Source: Pseudokordiimonas caeni
GTDB lineage: Bacteria > Pseudomonadota > Alphaproteobacteria > Sphingomonadales > Kordiimonadaceae
DNA: 64,000 nt
Assembly: GCF_026719705.1 (NCBI RefSeq)
Contig: NZ_JAPPRR010000004.1
Span: 248,001-312,000, forward strand
Direction of reading: 5' to 3'
Under the pieces are notes generated by a model. That model made no database searches. It saw only the letters and a program-made list of their open reading frames with translations, and was not told the origin of the DNA. The position numbers and the translations under genes are program-made. Below, piece by piece: positions 28,704 through 40,484 of the stretch (position 1 is the stretch's first letter; each line of letters begins with the position of its first letter).

Positions 28704-30044
28704 TCAGGCTTCCGGTCCGATGGTTTCCTGGAAACGCACGGGCTGGCCGTGGGCGGCGTTGGCGAGACTGCCTTCCCACATCACGCGCTTGCCGCGAATG
28801 ATCGTCCCCATCGGCTTGCCGGTCGCCTTGTAGCCGTTGAAGGGCGTCCAGCCGCATTTGGAGGCAATCCAACTGTCGTCGATGGTCCATTCACCCTTGA
28901 GGTCAACAAGCGTAAAGTCGGCGTCGTAGCCGACTGCCAGCCGCCCCTTGTCGCGCAGATTGAAGATGCGGTTGGCGGCACCGCTTGTCAGGTCCACCAA
29001 CCGCATCAGCGAAAGCTTGCCGGCCGCCACATGGCTCAGCATCACGGGCAGCAGCGTCTGCACGCCGGGCATGCCAGACGGGCTCGCCGGATAGGGCTTC
29101 GCTTTTTCCTCACGGGTGTGAGGGGCGTGATCGGAGCCGATCACATCCACCACGCCGTTCGCCACCGCCTCCCACAGGCCGGGCATGTGTCGACTGTCGC
29201 GGATCGGCGGGTTCATCTGGGCGAAGGTGCCAAGCCGGTCGTAGCAATCGGGCGCCGAAAGGGTCAGATGTTGCGGCGTTGTCTCGACCGAAGCGATATC
29301 CTTGTGGACGGCAAGGAAAGCCATTTCCTCCGCCGTTGTCACATGCAGCACGTGCACGCGGCGGCCGGCCTTGCGGGCAAGGCGGATGAGGCGGGTGGTA
29401 GCGCGCAGGGCCGTTTCCTCGTCCCGCCACACAGGGTGGCTATGCACCCCGCCGGTTTCGCGGATCGGCTGGCGTTCGTTCATGCGGGGCTCGTCCTCGC
29501 AGTGAACGGCCACACGGCGGCGGCCATGGCGCAGCACCTCGAAAATATTCTCGTCGTCCGGCACCAGCAGATTGCCGGTAGAAGCGCCCATGAAGATTTT
29601 CACGCCGCAGCAGCCGGGGGCGGTTTCAAGCTCGGCCATATCCTTCGCATTGTCGGGCGTCGCCCCCATGTAAAAAGCAAAATCGCACCACATGCGGTCG
29701 GTGCCGCGTGCCACCTTGTCGGCGATGGCATCGAAGGTGGTGGTCAGCGGACTGGTGTTCGGCATTTCAAAGACCGCCGTCACGCCGCCCAGCACAGCGG
29801 CACGGGAGCCGGATTCCAGATCTTCCTTGTGGGTATTGCCGGGCTCGCGGAAATGGACCTGTGTGTCGATCACGCCGGGCAGCAGATGCAGGCCCCGGGC
29901 GTCGATCACCTCGCCAGCGGCCGAAGCATCAATACTGCCGATGGCCACCGTCTTGCCGCCGCGCACGCCAACATCGGCTTCGAACACCCCTGCGTGGTTG
30001 GCAACGGTCGCCCCCTTGATGACAAGATCATACGTTTCGGTCAT
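28704..30044 (-). CDS. pyrC: Dihydroorotase (amidohydrolase type)
   Basis: Cyclises N-carbamoyl-aspartate to dihydroorotate in pyrimidine synthesis. The 446-residue metal-dependent amidohydrolase has the first metal ligands in DTQVHFREPG, the carbamylated-lysine candidate in VKIFMGASTGN, His ligands in VAVHCED and HVLHVTTAEE, and the catalytic Asp in GSDHAPHT. The length and QVHFREPG signature point to dihydroorotase, but allantoinase is a related alternative. No other pyr gene is adjacent. The gene is divergent from ygfZ and followed by lysE. Confidence 0.82.
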   Translation of the reverse strand: MTETYDLVIKGATVANHAGVFEADVGVRGGKTVAIGSIDASAAGEVIDARGLHLLPGVIDTQVHFREPGNTHKEDLESGSRAAVLGGVTAVFEMPNTSPLTTTFDAIADKVARGTDRMWCDFAFYMGATPDNAKDMAELETAPGCCGVKIFMGASTGNLLVPDDENIFEVLRHGRRRVAVHCEDEPRMNERQPIRETGGVHSHPVWRDEETALRATTRLIRLARKAGRRVHVLHVTTAEEMAFLAVHKDIASVETTPQHLTLSAPDCYDRLGTFAQMNPPIRDSRHMPGLWEAVANGVVDVIGSDHAPHTREEKAKPYPASPSGMPGVQTLLPVMLSHVAAGKLSLMRLVDLTSGAANRIFNLRDKGRLAVGYDADFTLVDLKGEWTIDDSWIASKCGWTPFNGYKATGKPMGTIIRGKRVMWEGSLANAAHGQPVRFQETIGPEA

Positions 30045-30208
30045 GGCTTATCTCCTTCAGGGGTGTTTCGCGCTCTTTTAGCTCTTTGGGGGCAAACGCA
30101 CAATCACGCTCTATCGGGATCGTGATGCGGCCAATGCCTCCAACGGGCTTGATCGGCGCGGGCGAATGCGTATCTGATCGGCATGACAGTTTGATTGAAG
30201 GAAGCCCC

Positions 30209-31024
30209 ATGAGCAATGCCCCCCGCGCCGACCGCGCAGTGAAACTCGAGAGCCGCGCCGTGATCCGATTGGGCGGCACGGAAGCCAAGGCATTCCTCAA
30301 CGGGCTTGTCACCAGCGAGATCACCAAGGTGGCGCCGGGCAAAGCCGTCTATGCAGGGCTCCTGACCCCGCAGGGCAAATATCTTTTCGACCTGATCGTA
30401 TTCGAAGACGCCGCCACCGGCGACCTTCTCCTTGATGTGGAAGCCAGCCGGGCGACGGACCTGACCCGCAAGCTGATGCTGTACCGGCTGCGCACACCGG
30501 TGGAAATCGAGGCAACCGAACGTTCGGTCTGGTCACTCATGGGCAATGTTTCAGCCGGCGATTCGGTCGCAAGCCCCGATCCGCGCCATCCTGATCTCGG
30601 CTGGCGTGCGGTACTCGACGCCGGTATCACACCCGATGCGGTACCCCTCGATCTTGCCACCTATGAACAGAACCGCCTGATGCTCGGCGTGCCTGATGGC
30701 AGCCGCGACATGGCGGTCGAGAAAGACTTCTGGCTGGAAACGGGCGCCGAACGGCTGAACGGCGTGGCGTTCGACAAGGGTTGTTATGTCGGCCAGGAAC
30801 TCACTGCCCGTATGAAGCATCGCACGAGTGTGAAAAAGCTCCTTGTGCCTGTCGAGGTCGACGGCGGCGCCCCGGCACCGGGTACCGAGATCGTGAACGC
30901 AGACGGCAAGGCGGCCGGCGAAATCCGCTCCGGCCAGGGTAATCATGCGATTGCATGGCTCAGGCTTGAATATGAAAACGACACCCTGACAGCCGATGGC
31001 AAGCAGGTCACCCTGATCCGCTGA
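30209..31024 (+). CDS. ygfZ: Folate-binding iron-sulfur cluster protein YgfZ
   Basis: A 271-residue GcvT-like tetrahydrofolate-binding protein that supports assembly or repair of Fe-S enzymes. The diagnostic motif K-G-C-Y-x-G-Q-E occurs as DKGCYVGQELTARMKHR. The N-terminal domain resembles aminomethyltransferase (FLNGLVTSEI, PQGKYLFDLIVFE). The start at 30209 (MSNAPRADRAVKLESR) has an AAGGAAG site; the open frame upstream crosses the divergent promoter region. It is followed by a short membrane microprotein. Confidence 0.9.
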   Translation: MSNAPRADRAVKLESRAVIRLGGTEAKAFLNGLVTSEITKVAPGKAVYAGLLTPQGKYLFDLIVFEDAATGDLLLDVEASRATDLTRKLMLYRLRTPVEIEATERSVWSLMGNVSAGDSVASPDPRHPDLGWRAVLDAGITPDAVPLDLATYEQNRLMLGVPDGSRDMAVEKDFWLETGAERLNGVAFDKGCYVGQELTARMKHRTSVKKLLVPVEVDGGAPAPGTEIVNADGKAAGEIRSGQGNHAIAWLRLEYENDTLTADGKQVTLIR

Positions 31025-31055
31025 TGCTTCCCCTTGCCCCTGCCCCCGTTTCACA

Positions 31056-31081
31056 CTCTATTATATATCTCTATTATATAT
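31056..31081. repeat. Tandem 13-bp AT-rich repeat
   Basis: CTCTATTATATAT occurs twice back to back (31056-31068 and 31069-31081), then AGAGAGAG follows. The second copy and that tail also form a near-palindrome CTCTATTATATATAGAG. It stands out sharply from the surrounding GC-rich DNA and sits 37 bases before the microprotein start. Confidence 0.85.
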
Positions 31082-31118
31082 AGAGAGAGCGACGGGACGG
31101 CTGAGGGAGGGAGAGGCC

Positions 31119-31241
31119 ATGTCACGCACCCACAAAAGCAGGCTGCAAAAGACGAGGGAAGCCGGCGAGAAACGCCAGCTCCTCATTCTTGGCATTTTGG
31201 TCGCGGTGATCCTGATCGCCGTCTTCGCGATGGCAGGTTAG
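31119..31241 (+). CDS. 40-residue single-span membrane microprotein
   Basis: A 40-codon gene too short for usual gene calling: a basic N-terminus (MSRTHKSRLQKTREAGEKRQ) and one transmembrane helix at about residues 21-39 (LLILGILVAVILIAVFAMA), ending Gly. A strong ribosome site (GGAGGGAGAG) lies just upstream of the ATG, and the TAG is followed at once by the convergent cysteine-rich gene. The positive-inside charge pattern predicts the N-terminus in the cytoplasm. No family is recognised. It could act as a small membrane regulator. The evidence is the ribosome site, the clean helix and the tight fit between neighbours. Confidence 0.6.
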   Translation: MSRTHKSRLQKTREAGEKRQLLILGILVAVILIAVFAMAG

Positions 31242-31248
31242 CGCCACC

Positions 31249-31656
31249 TCAGCCCACAACCTCGACCTTGCGGAAGGTGACATCCACGACACCACCCGAT
31301 TTCTTACGGCTGCAACGGTGGCAGGATGAAGCGGATTCCTCCCCTGGGTGCAGGGCGAAGTGACAACCCTTCTCCGTGCTGCCATCATCGAAATGCAGGG
31401 TCCAGCACAGATCAATCGTCCGGTTGGAGACATTGGCCTTCACGATATAGCCGCTGCCACCATTATTATAGTCGCAGGTATCGATCTCGACCACGCGATT
31501 GCCGGAGGGCCAGAAGGTGGAATAGCAGGTCGAAGCCTGCGCCGAGGCCCCGGCCACAGGAACCGCAACGCTGGCAGCAAGTGCCATGATGGCAGCAGTT
31601 GAAACGCCGGCGAGGGAAAAGCTGGAAAGCAGCGTGAATAAAGGGCGAAGGATCAT
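31249..31656 (-). CDS. Small secreted cysteine-rich protein, unknown function
   Basis: A 135-residue exported protein with a signal peptide (about 1-40, ending ASAQA). The mature part has six cysteines (residues 44, 61, 84, 98, 112, 115) including a CHRC cluster near the C-terminus, suggesting disulfides or a metal site. It lacks CxxCH, so it is not a cytochrome c. The alternating pattern looks like a beta-sandwich. The ATG at 31656 has an AAGGAG site. It follows ppdK on minus after a short hairpin and is convergent with the microprotein. I do not recognise the family. Confidence 0.7.
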   Translation of the reverse strand: MILRPLFTLLSSFSLAGVSTAAIMALAASVAVPVAGASAQASTCYSTFWPSGNRVVEIDTCDYNNGGSGYIVKANVSNRTIDLCWTLHFDDGSTEKGCHFALHPGEESASSCHRCSRKKSGGVVDVTFRKVEVVG

Positions 31657-31676
31657 GATTCTTCTCCTTGAACAAG

Positions 31677-31706
31677 AACAGGGCGCCCCAAACGGAACGC
31701 CCTGTT
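31677..31706 (-). terminator. Hairpin after ppdK, possible weak terminator
   Basis: AACAGGGCG (31677-31685) and CGCCCTGTT (31698-31706) pair perfectly around a 12-base loop. On minus the stem is followed by CTTGTTC, only a partial T tract, so termination of ppdK may be incomplete and the secreted protein gene may also be read through. Confidence 0.5.
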
Positions 31707-31760
31707 ATCATTCGAAAAGCGAGGCCCTTCGCCTAGCTATGAAAATTCATAGGTCGGGGC

Positions 31761-34421
<2,661 letters not shown>

Positions 34422-34520
34422 CGCGACAGTCCTTCTTCGCCAATCCCTTGTCCCGTGGATTGGTCTGATGGTCTTATGCAAATGGACCGCGGCGGTTCCG
34501 CTCTTCGGCCCGGATAAAGT

Positions 34521-36647
34521 CTAGCCTTCGATCAGGCTGAAATCAGCAACCCGGTCAACGGCATTCTTGAAGGAATGGAGCAAGGCGTAGCGATTGTCAC
34601 GCACGGCCTCGTCATCCGCATTCACCAGCACCGCATCAAAGAAGGCATCGATGGGCTTGCGGAATCCGGCCAAAATCTTCATAGCCCCTTCGAAATCTTC
34701 CGTCTCGAGCGCGGCGTTCACCGCAGCACCTTCGTTGACGGCCTTGTCAAACAGCGCGCGTTCTTCATCCATCTGCAGGAGATCGGCGGTCGGCTCGGCG
34801 AACGCATCCTTGCCCGATTTCGCGATGATGTTGGCAGCACGCTTGTACCCGGCGAGCAGGTTGACACCGTCGTCAGTTGCGAGGAAATCGCGAAGCGCTT
34901 CGACGCGCTTCTTCAGGCGTGTCAGAATGCTATCGAATTCTGTCCCGAAGATCATGCTCGCACTGACGAGATCATGACGAATGCCTTCATCCTTGAACTG
35001 ATGCGACAGTCTGTCTTGGAAGAAAGCGACCAACTGGGTACGAACACTGGACTTGAGATCAGAAATCTCACCGGATTTTGTCCAGCCATAAGCGTCAACT
35101 GCGGTCTCAATAATATTGCCGAGATGAATTTTGTGGTCATTTTCGGTGATCAGGCGAATGACCCCCAGCGCCGCACGGCGGAGTGCATAGGGATCTTTCG
35201 AGCCCGTGGGCTTTTCATCGATCAAGAAGAAACCGACAAGCGTGTCGAGCTTTTCGGCGAGTGCCACGGCGACTGAAACATCCTCGGTTGGGCAGGCGTC
35301 GTTCGGCCCAAGTGGGCTGTAGTGTTCCTTGATCGCGTCGGCGACAGCGGCACTTTCGCCCTGGCACAGCGCATAATAGCGGCCCATGGCGCCCTGCACT
35401 TCCGGGAATTCGCCAACCATGCCGGATACGAGATCAGCCTTGGCGAGGCGAGCGGCACGCTTTGCATCAACAATCAGCTTTTCACGTTCTGCATCCGGCA
35501 GTTTCTTATTGAAGCCGATAGTTTCCGCAAGCGAACCTGCGAGCTTCTCCATCCGCTCCACACGATCAGCGACAGTGCCAAGCTTGGCATGGAAGACGAT
35601 TTCCTCAAGCTTCGGCAGGCGGCTTTCAAGGGTTACCTTCAGGTCGGTTTCCCAGAAGAATTTGGCGTCCGAAAGGCGGGCGGTCAGCACGCGTTCGTTG
35701 CCCGCGGCAACCATCTGGCCGCCATCGGACGGCACGATGTTGGCAACCGTGATGAACACAGGCGCAAGCTTGCCGGCCGCATCGCGCGCCACGAAATATT
35801 TCTGGTCCTTCCGCATGGTCTGGATCAGCACTTCTTCAGGCACGTCAAGGAAAGCGGGGTCGAACCCGCCCATCAGCGGCACGGGCCATTCCACAAGGCC
35901 GGCGACTTCGGCGAGAAGGCCTTTGTCTTCAACGAGCGTCAGCCCCTTGTCGGCGGCGAGCGACTTGGCCGCATCTTCGATAAGCGCCATGCGGTCAGCC
36001 GGGTCCAGCATCACCTTGTGGGCCAGAAGCTTGTCCTTATAGTCAGCGAAATCGGCAACGGCGAACATCTCCGGCGCCATGAAGCGGTGACCGCAGGTGG
36101 TGTTGCCAATCTCAAAAAAGAACTCGGGGTCATCCGCAGATCCCAGCCTGCCGCCGATTACTTTGCCATCAAAAATTGCCAATACCGAGCGAAGAGGACG
36201 AACCCAGCGAAATTTGCTGTTTCCCCATCGTTGAGATTTTGGCCAGGGAAATTCGTAAAGGACTCTCAGTAAAGCCATGAACACTACTTGCGCAGTCTTC
36301 TGGCCTTTTTTCTCGATCACCGCGTAAAGGAAGGTGCCTTTGGGGTCCTCGCGCTTTTCGCATTGTTCGAGCGTGACACCGGCGCCCTTGAGGAAGCCTT
36401 CGATGGCTTTTTCAGGCGCGTCAGCGCGGGGGCCACGGCGTTCTTCGCTCACGTCCGGCGTCACAGTCGGCAGGCCGGTGACGGTGAGGACCAGACGGCG
36501 CGGGGTGGCGTAGGCATCAGCCGCCTCGAACGTCAGGCCTGCAGCCTTCAGCGCATCGGTCATCAGCGATTTCAGGTCTTCCGCCGCTTTCGCCTGCATG
36601 CGGGCGGGGATTTCTTCCGAGAAGAGTTCAATCAGAAGCTCGGCCAT
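34521..36647 (-). CDS. glyS: Glycyl-tRNA synthetase beta subunit
   Basis: Beta subunit of the heterotetrameric glycyl-tRNA synthetase, supplying the tRNA-binding and HD-like domains. The 708-residue protein starts MAELLIELFSEEIPARMQAKA, the usual beginning, and carries conserved GKFLYAVIEKKG-like, MRKDQKYF, DPYALRRAALGVIRL and C-terminal anticodon-binding segments. The ATG at 36647 lies two bases after the glyQ stop; the upstream open frame overlaps glyQ and is rejected. It is transcribed with glyQ and probably ppdK. Confidence 0.97.
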   Translation of the reverse strand: MAELLIELFSEEIPARMQAKAAEDLKSLMTDALKAAGLTFEAADAYATPRRLVLTVTGLPTVTPDVSEERRGPRADAPEKAIEGFLKGAGVTLEQCEKREDPKGTFLYAVIEKKGQKTAQVVFMALLRVLYEFPWPKSQRWGNSKFRWVRPLRSVLAIFDGKVIGGRLGSADDPEFFFEIGNTTCGHRFMAPEMFAVADFADYKDKLLAHKVMLDPADRMALIEDAAKSLAADKGLTLVEDKGLLAEVAGLVEWPVPLMGGFDPAFLDVPEEVLIQTMRKDQKYFVARDAAGKLAPVFITVANIVPSDGGQMVAAGNERVLTARLSDAKFFWETDLKVTLESRLPKLEEIVFHAKLGTVADRVERMEKLAGSLAETIGFNKKLPDAEREKLIVDAKRAARLAKADLVSGMVGEFPEVQGAMGRYYALCQGESAAVADAIKEHYSPLGPNDACPTEDVSVAVALAEKLDTLVGFFLIDEKPTGSKDPYALRRAALGVIRLITENDHKIHLGNIIETAVDAYGWTKSGEISDLKSSVRTQLVAFFQDRLSHQFKDEGIRHDLVSASMIFGTEFDSILTRLKKRVEALRDFLATDDGVNLLAGYKRAANIIAKSGKDAFAEPTADLLQMDEERALFDKAVNEGAAVNAALETEDFEGAMKILAGFRKPIDAFFDAVLVNADDEAVRDNRYALLHSFKNAVDRVADFSLIEG

Positions 36648-36649
36648 GA

Positions 36650-37546
36650 TCACGCCTCCCATCCGTTGGAGCGGATCCAGACTTCGCAGCACCCTTTGGC
36701 AAGCTCGCGCACGCGGCCGATATAGGCCTGCCGCTCGGTGACCGAAATCACCCCGCGCGCATCCAGAAGGTTGAAGGTGTGGCTGGCCTTGATGCACTGC
36801 TCGTACGCGGGCAGCGGCAGGTTGGCGGCCATCAGTTTCTTGCATTCTTCCTGTGCTTCGGCAAAGGCGCGGAACAGATTGTCCGTATTCGCATGCTCGA
36901 AGTTGTAGGCCGACTGCTGCTGTTCGTTTTTCAGATACACGTCGCCGTACGTTTTCCGTTCTTTAGGATCTGTGGCGCCGTTGAAATCGAGGTCGTAAAC
37001 GTTATCGACGCCCTGCACGAACATGGCGAGGCGCTCGAGCCCGTAGGTCAGCTCACCCGAGACAGGCTTGCAATCAAAACCGCCGACCTGCTGGAAATAG
37101 GTATATTGGCTGACTTCCATGCCATCGCACCAGACTTCCCAGCCCAGCCCCCAGGCGCCGAGCGTGGGGCTTTCCCAGTCGTCTTCCACGAAGCGCACGT
37201 CATGAAGGGCGGTGTCGATGCCGATGGCTTTCAGGCTGCCGAGATACAGTTCCTGCATGTTTTCCGGGCTCGGCTTCAGGATCACCTGGAACTGGTAATA
37301 GTGCTGCAGGCGGTTCGGGTTTTCGCCGTAGCGACCATCCTTCGGGCGGCGCGAGGGCTGCACATAGGCAGCTTTCCACGGATCAGGCCCGAGGGCGCGC
37401 AGCGTCGTTGCCGGGTGGAAGGTACCAGCACCCATTTCCATGTCATAGGGCTGCAGGATCACGCAGCCCTGATCGGCCCAGTAATTCTGGAGCGTCAGGA
37501 TGATCTTCTGGAAAGGCATGCCGCCTTTGGCTGGAGCGCTGGACAT
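36650..37546 (-). CDS. glyQ: Glycyl-tRNA synthetase alpha subunit
   Basis: Catalytic class II alpha subunit that forms glycyl-adenylate and aminoacylates tRNA-Gly together with GlyS. In the 298-residue protein, [34 protein letters not shown]-type class II motif 1 sequence lies at the N-terminus, followed by [20 protein letters not shown] and [13 protein letters not shown]. An internal Met at MPFQKI is an alternative start. glyS follows two bases later; map lies 148 bases upstream. Confidence 0.97.
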   Translation of the reverse strand: MSSAPAKGGMPFQKIILTLQNYWADQGCVILQPYDMEMGAGTFHPATTLRALGPDPWKAAYVQPSRRPKDGRYGENPNRLQHYYQFQVILKPSPENMQELYLGSLKAIGIDTALHDVRFVEDDWESPTLGAWGLGWEVWCDGMEVSQYTYFQQVGGFDCKPVSGELTYGLERLAMFVQGVDNVYDLDFNGATDPKERKTYGDVYLKNEQQQSAYNFEHANTDNLFRAFAEAQEECKKLMAANLPLPAYEQCIKASHTFNLLDARGVISVTERQAYIGRVRELAKGCCEVWIRSNGWEA

Positions 37547-37694
37547 TTAAGAAAAACCGACTCTGGTGAAATTTTTATTGCGCCGCAACCTAGCCGCCGC
37601 AGGCAAGACGGTCAAGCGATAGAAGTGCCGGAAGGCGGCGTTCCCCAAGGCTTTGGTATTATCGCCGGGCAATCCGTGAAAGGCACAGGGCCTG

Positions 37695-38435
37695 TCACGC
37701 TGTCAGCACGATGGGTGCACCCTTTGTCACCACAAAGGTATGCTCGAATTGGGCGCCGTGTCCGCCGGAGGAAAGCCGCAGCGTCCAGCCATCGTCATCC
37801 TCGTAATAATCGCGGCTGTGGGTCGCAAGGAAAGGCTCGATGGTCAGCACCATGCCTTCCTTGAGGATGCCCCGGTCATGGGCGAAATATTCGTTCGCAA
37901 CGGTCGGTTCTTCATGGATCCAGCCGCCGACGCCGTGGCCGTTCAGGCCCTGCACAATCTTGTAACCGGCGGTTTTCGCCTCGCCGGAGACTACACGGCC
38001 GATCTCGTTGATCCGCGCACCCGCTTTCGCGGCCAGCATGGCCTTGCGCTGGGTCTTTTTCGTGATGTCCAGCAACCGCTGCAGCGCGGGATCGATGGCG
38101 CCAACCCCGAAGCTTGCGCCCGTGTCGCCGAAATAGCCGTTCTTTTCAGCCGATACGTCGATATTGATCAGCTCGCCTGCCTGCAGCGGCCGGTCGTTCG
38201 GGATACCGTGGGCCACGGCATCACCCACCGAAATGCAGGTGAAGCCGGGAAAATCATAGGCGAGCATCGGGGCCGAGCGCGCGCCCGCCGCCTTCAGCAT
38301 CTCGCCGCCGAGGATATCAAGCTCGCGCGGGGTGATGCCGGGGCGGATTGCCGCGGCCATCGCATTCAGCACATCGCGGCAGATACCGCCGATCTCGCGA
38401 AGACCCTTCAGATCGTCGTCATGATCAACCGTCAT
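37695..38435 (-). CDS. map: Type I methionine aminopeptidase
   Basis: Removes N-terminal methionine from nascent proteins. The 246-residue protein has the five metal ligands: the two Asp in NIDVSAEKNGYFGDTGASF, His in GHGVGGWIHEEP, Glu in TIEPFLA and Glu in AQFEHTFVV. It overlaps the chorismate mutase stop by four bases (ATGA), indicating a translationally coupled trmN6-sppA-aroQ-map group. A downstream promoter is possible before glyQ. Confidence 0.93.
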   Translation of the reverse strand: MTVDHDDDLKGLREIGGICRDVLNAMAAAIRPGITPRELDILGGEMLKAAGARSAPMLAYDFPGFTCISVGDAVAHGIPNDRPLQAGELINIDVSAEKNGYFGDTGASFGVGAIDPALQRLLDITKKTQRKAMLAAKAGARINEIGRVVSGEAKTAGYKIVQGLNGHGVGGWIHEEPTVANEYFAHDRGILKEGMVLTIEPFLATHSRDYYEDDDGWTLRLSSGGHGAQFEHTFVVTKGAPIVLTA

Positions 38436-38731
38436 GGCGTTTCACCATCGCGGATCTGCTCGTGGTGGCGGATCACTTCCTTGATGATGAACTGCAGGAA
38501 TTTTTCGCTGAATTCCGGGTCCAGATTGGCGGAATGGGCGAGCGAGCGCAGGCGCTCGATCTGCAATTGCTCCCGCGCCGGGTCAGCCGGCGGCAGGCTG
38601 TGCTCTTTCTTGTAGAAGCCCACCTTCTTGGTGATCTTGAAGCGCTCGGCCAGCATGAAAACGAGGGCCGCATCGATATTGTCGATGCTTTCCCGGTATT
38701 CTGTCAGTTTGCGCTGGTGATCTTCCTGCAT
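38432..38731 (-). CDS. Chorismate mutase, AroQ type
   Basis: Rearranges chorismate to prephenate for phenylalanine and tyrosine. A 99-residue all-helical stand-alone AroQ domain: LTEYRESIDNIDAALVFMLAERF contains the helix-1 Arg and IDxID-like core, and AREQLQIERLRSLA and FLQFIIKEVIRHHEQ follow. The ATG at 38731 has no extension into sppA and is preferred. It sits ten bases after the SppA-type gene and overlaps map, an unusual place for an aromatic amino acid gene. Confidence 0.85.
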   Translation of the reverse strand: MQEDHQRKLTEYRESIDNIDAALVFMLAERFKITKKVGFYKKEHSLPPADPAREQLQIERLRSLAHSANLDPEFSEKFLQFIIKEVIRHHEQIRDGETP

Positions 38732-38741
38732 AAAACCTGCC

Positions 38742-39662
38742 TTATAGTCCGAACCTGTTCCAGAAAAGCCGTTCCTCGATGGCGGCCAGAAGCCCGCCCG
38801 CCCAGTCGGCTGGCGCGGGGGCTTCGCGTGACGAGGAGCCGAGCCCGAAAAGCGCACCAAGGCGCGGCTTGCGCTCGCCGATCACGCGGAAACGGACCCG
38901 CTTGCCGAAGCGCGTGCGCATCAGGCTCCGCACATCACCGATCCCGTCGATGAGGCCGAGCTTGACGGCTTCCGCCCCCGTGAACACGTCACCCGAGAAG
39001 ATTTGCGCCCGTGCGCCCTTCAGCCGGGCGCCGCGCCGGTCACGCACCATCGCCTTGAAATTCTCGTGGATCGCCGCCTGGATGTCCTTCAGCCGCGCCA
39101 CATCCTCCTCCTTCGTTTCGGAGAAGGTATCGAGCATGGCCTTGCGCTCACCCGCTGTGTAAAGCCGCCGTTCGATCCCGAACCGCTCGATCACCGCCTT
39201 CAGCCCGAAGCCCGAGGAAATAACCCCGATGGAGCCGACGATGGACGCCTCGTGCGCGAAAATCTCGTCGCCCGCAAGCGCCAGCATGTAGCCGCCCGAG
39301 GCCGCCACATCTTCGGCAAAGGCGATGACCGGCACATTCTTTTCAACCGCCATGGCGCGGATGCGCTGGGCGATGAGCGCCGACTGCACCGGCGAGCCAC
39401 CGGGGGAATTGATGACAAGCGCCACAGCGGCAAGGCCGGAGGTCGAGAAGGCCTGTTCGATCAGCGGGGCGAGGCCGGCGATATTGAGCGTGCGCTGGAA
39501 GCGACCGCCGCCGGGCGAAATCACGCCGGTGAGCCGCAGAACCGCCACGCGCGGGCGCGGTTCGCCAAAAAAGCCGCGCCACAGGCCTTTCACCGTGTCG
39601 CGGGCCTTTTCATACGGGGTTTGCGGCAGATCGGAGCCGCTATCGTCAACATGTTCCTGCAT
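38742..39662 (-). CDS. sppA: S49-family signal peptide peptidase (SppA/SohB-like)
   Basis: A 306-residue serine protease of the ClpP/crotonase fold acting on membrane-associated peptides or leftover signal peptides. The core motifs are VINSPGGSPVQSALIAQRI, AEDVAASGGYMLALAGDEI with the catalytic Ser in ASGGY, and VGSIGVISSGFGL; the Lys in YTAGERKAML or nearby completes the dyad. There is no N-terminal transmembrane helix, unlike long SppA. It is 9 bases downstream of the methylase gene and 10 upstream of chorismate mutase. Confidence 0.88.
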   Translation of the reverse strand: MQEHVDDSGSDLPQTPYEKARDTVKGLWRGFFGEPRPRVAVLRLTGVISPGGGRFQRTLNIAGLAPLIEQAFSTSGLAAVALVINSPGGSPVQSALIAQRIRAMAVEKNVPVIAFAEDVAASGGYMLALAGDEIFAHEASIVGSIGVISSGFGLKAVIERFGIERRLYTAGERKAMLDTFSETKEEDVARLKDIQAAIHENFKAMVRDRRGARLKGARAQIFSGDVFTGAEAVKLGLIDGIGDVRSLMRTRFGKRVRFRVIGERKPRLGALFGLGSSSREAPAPADWAGGLLAAIEERLFWNRFGL

Positions 39663-39671
39663 GAGAGTTGA

Positions 39672-40484
39672 TTAGCCGCTTTGTCGGCCCTTCGCAAAGG
39701 CTTTCAGGTCCAGCGGTTGCATCTGACGCAGGACTGATTCCGCCTCGGGCGTATTCAACCCGTCGGCGCCGTGCATCACCATGCCGGGCAGCAGGTGCGC
39801 CACGCCCCGCGTGCCCTTGCGCGCCTGAATGATCACGCGCTTCGCCGGGACACCCGCCTTCGACCACATGGGAAAGATCGTCAGGTCCCCCGCCTGCCGG
39901 TGAAGCAGCGCGATCACCTCGTCCATCCGGTCAGCCCGGTAGACGATGCTGATCGTGCCTTTCGGCTTCACATGATGCAGGCAGAACCGGATCCAGTCTT
40001 TCAGGCTGCCGGTCAGTTCCATATTGGCGAGGCCCTTGTTTGTCTCCGGTGAGCGGATCGCCTTGCCCGCAGCCAGATAGGGCGGATTGACCATCGCATG
40101 GTCGTAAACGCCTTCGGGGCCTGAAAGGTCGGTGATACAGCCCTTGCGAACCCTCACTTGGCCGCCCAATCCGTTCAGCTCGATATTGCGGCTGGCGAAG
40201 GCGAGCATCTCGTCTTGCAGCTCAACGCCGTCCACCATCACCCCCGGCACCCGGCGCGCGAGGCAAAGGGACGCCCCGCCAGTGCCGACCCCGCCTTCGA
40301 TCACCCGTTCGCCTGCCTTGGCGGGCACCGTGGCGGCCAGCATCACCGTATCCATCGAAACGCGGTAGCCATCGCGCGGCTGCAGGATGCGGATGGCACC
40401 CCCCAAAAGATAATCGAACGAAGCCCCTGCCTCATCGAGGCCGGGGCGGCTTTCGTCGTCACTTGCGAGCCTTGTATCGGGCAC
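39672..40484 (-). CDS. TrmN6-like tRNA1(Val) adenine-N6 methyltransferase
   Basis: A 270-residue SAM-dependent methyltransferase with motif I VIEGGVGTGGASLCLA, the N6-adenine motif NPPYLAAGKA, and a LHHVKPKGTISIVY strand. It resembles TrmN6 (YfiC), which methylates A37 of tRNA-Val. The GTG at 40484 is favoured since it follows a GAGGA site; an upstream ATG at 40556 lacks one and would add 24 residues. It opens the minus-strand run toward map and is divergent from ispB. Confidence 0.8.
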   Translation of the reverse strand: MPDTRLASDDESRPGLDEAGASFDYLLGGAIRILQPRDGYRVSMDTVMLAATVPAKAGERVIEGGVGTGGASLCLARRVPGVMVDGVELQDEMLAFASRNIELNGLGGQVRVRKGCITDLSGPEGVYDHAMVNPPYLAAGKAIRSPETNKGLANMELTGSLKDWIRFCLHHVKPKGTISIVYRADRMDEVIALLHRQAGDLTIFPMWSKAGVPAKRVIIQARKGTRGVAHLLPGMVMHGADGLNTPEAESVLRQMQPLDLKAFAKGRQSG

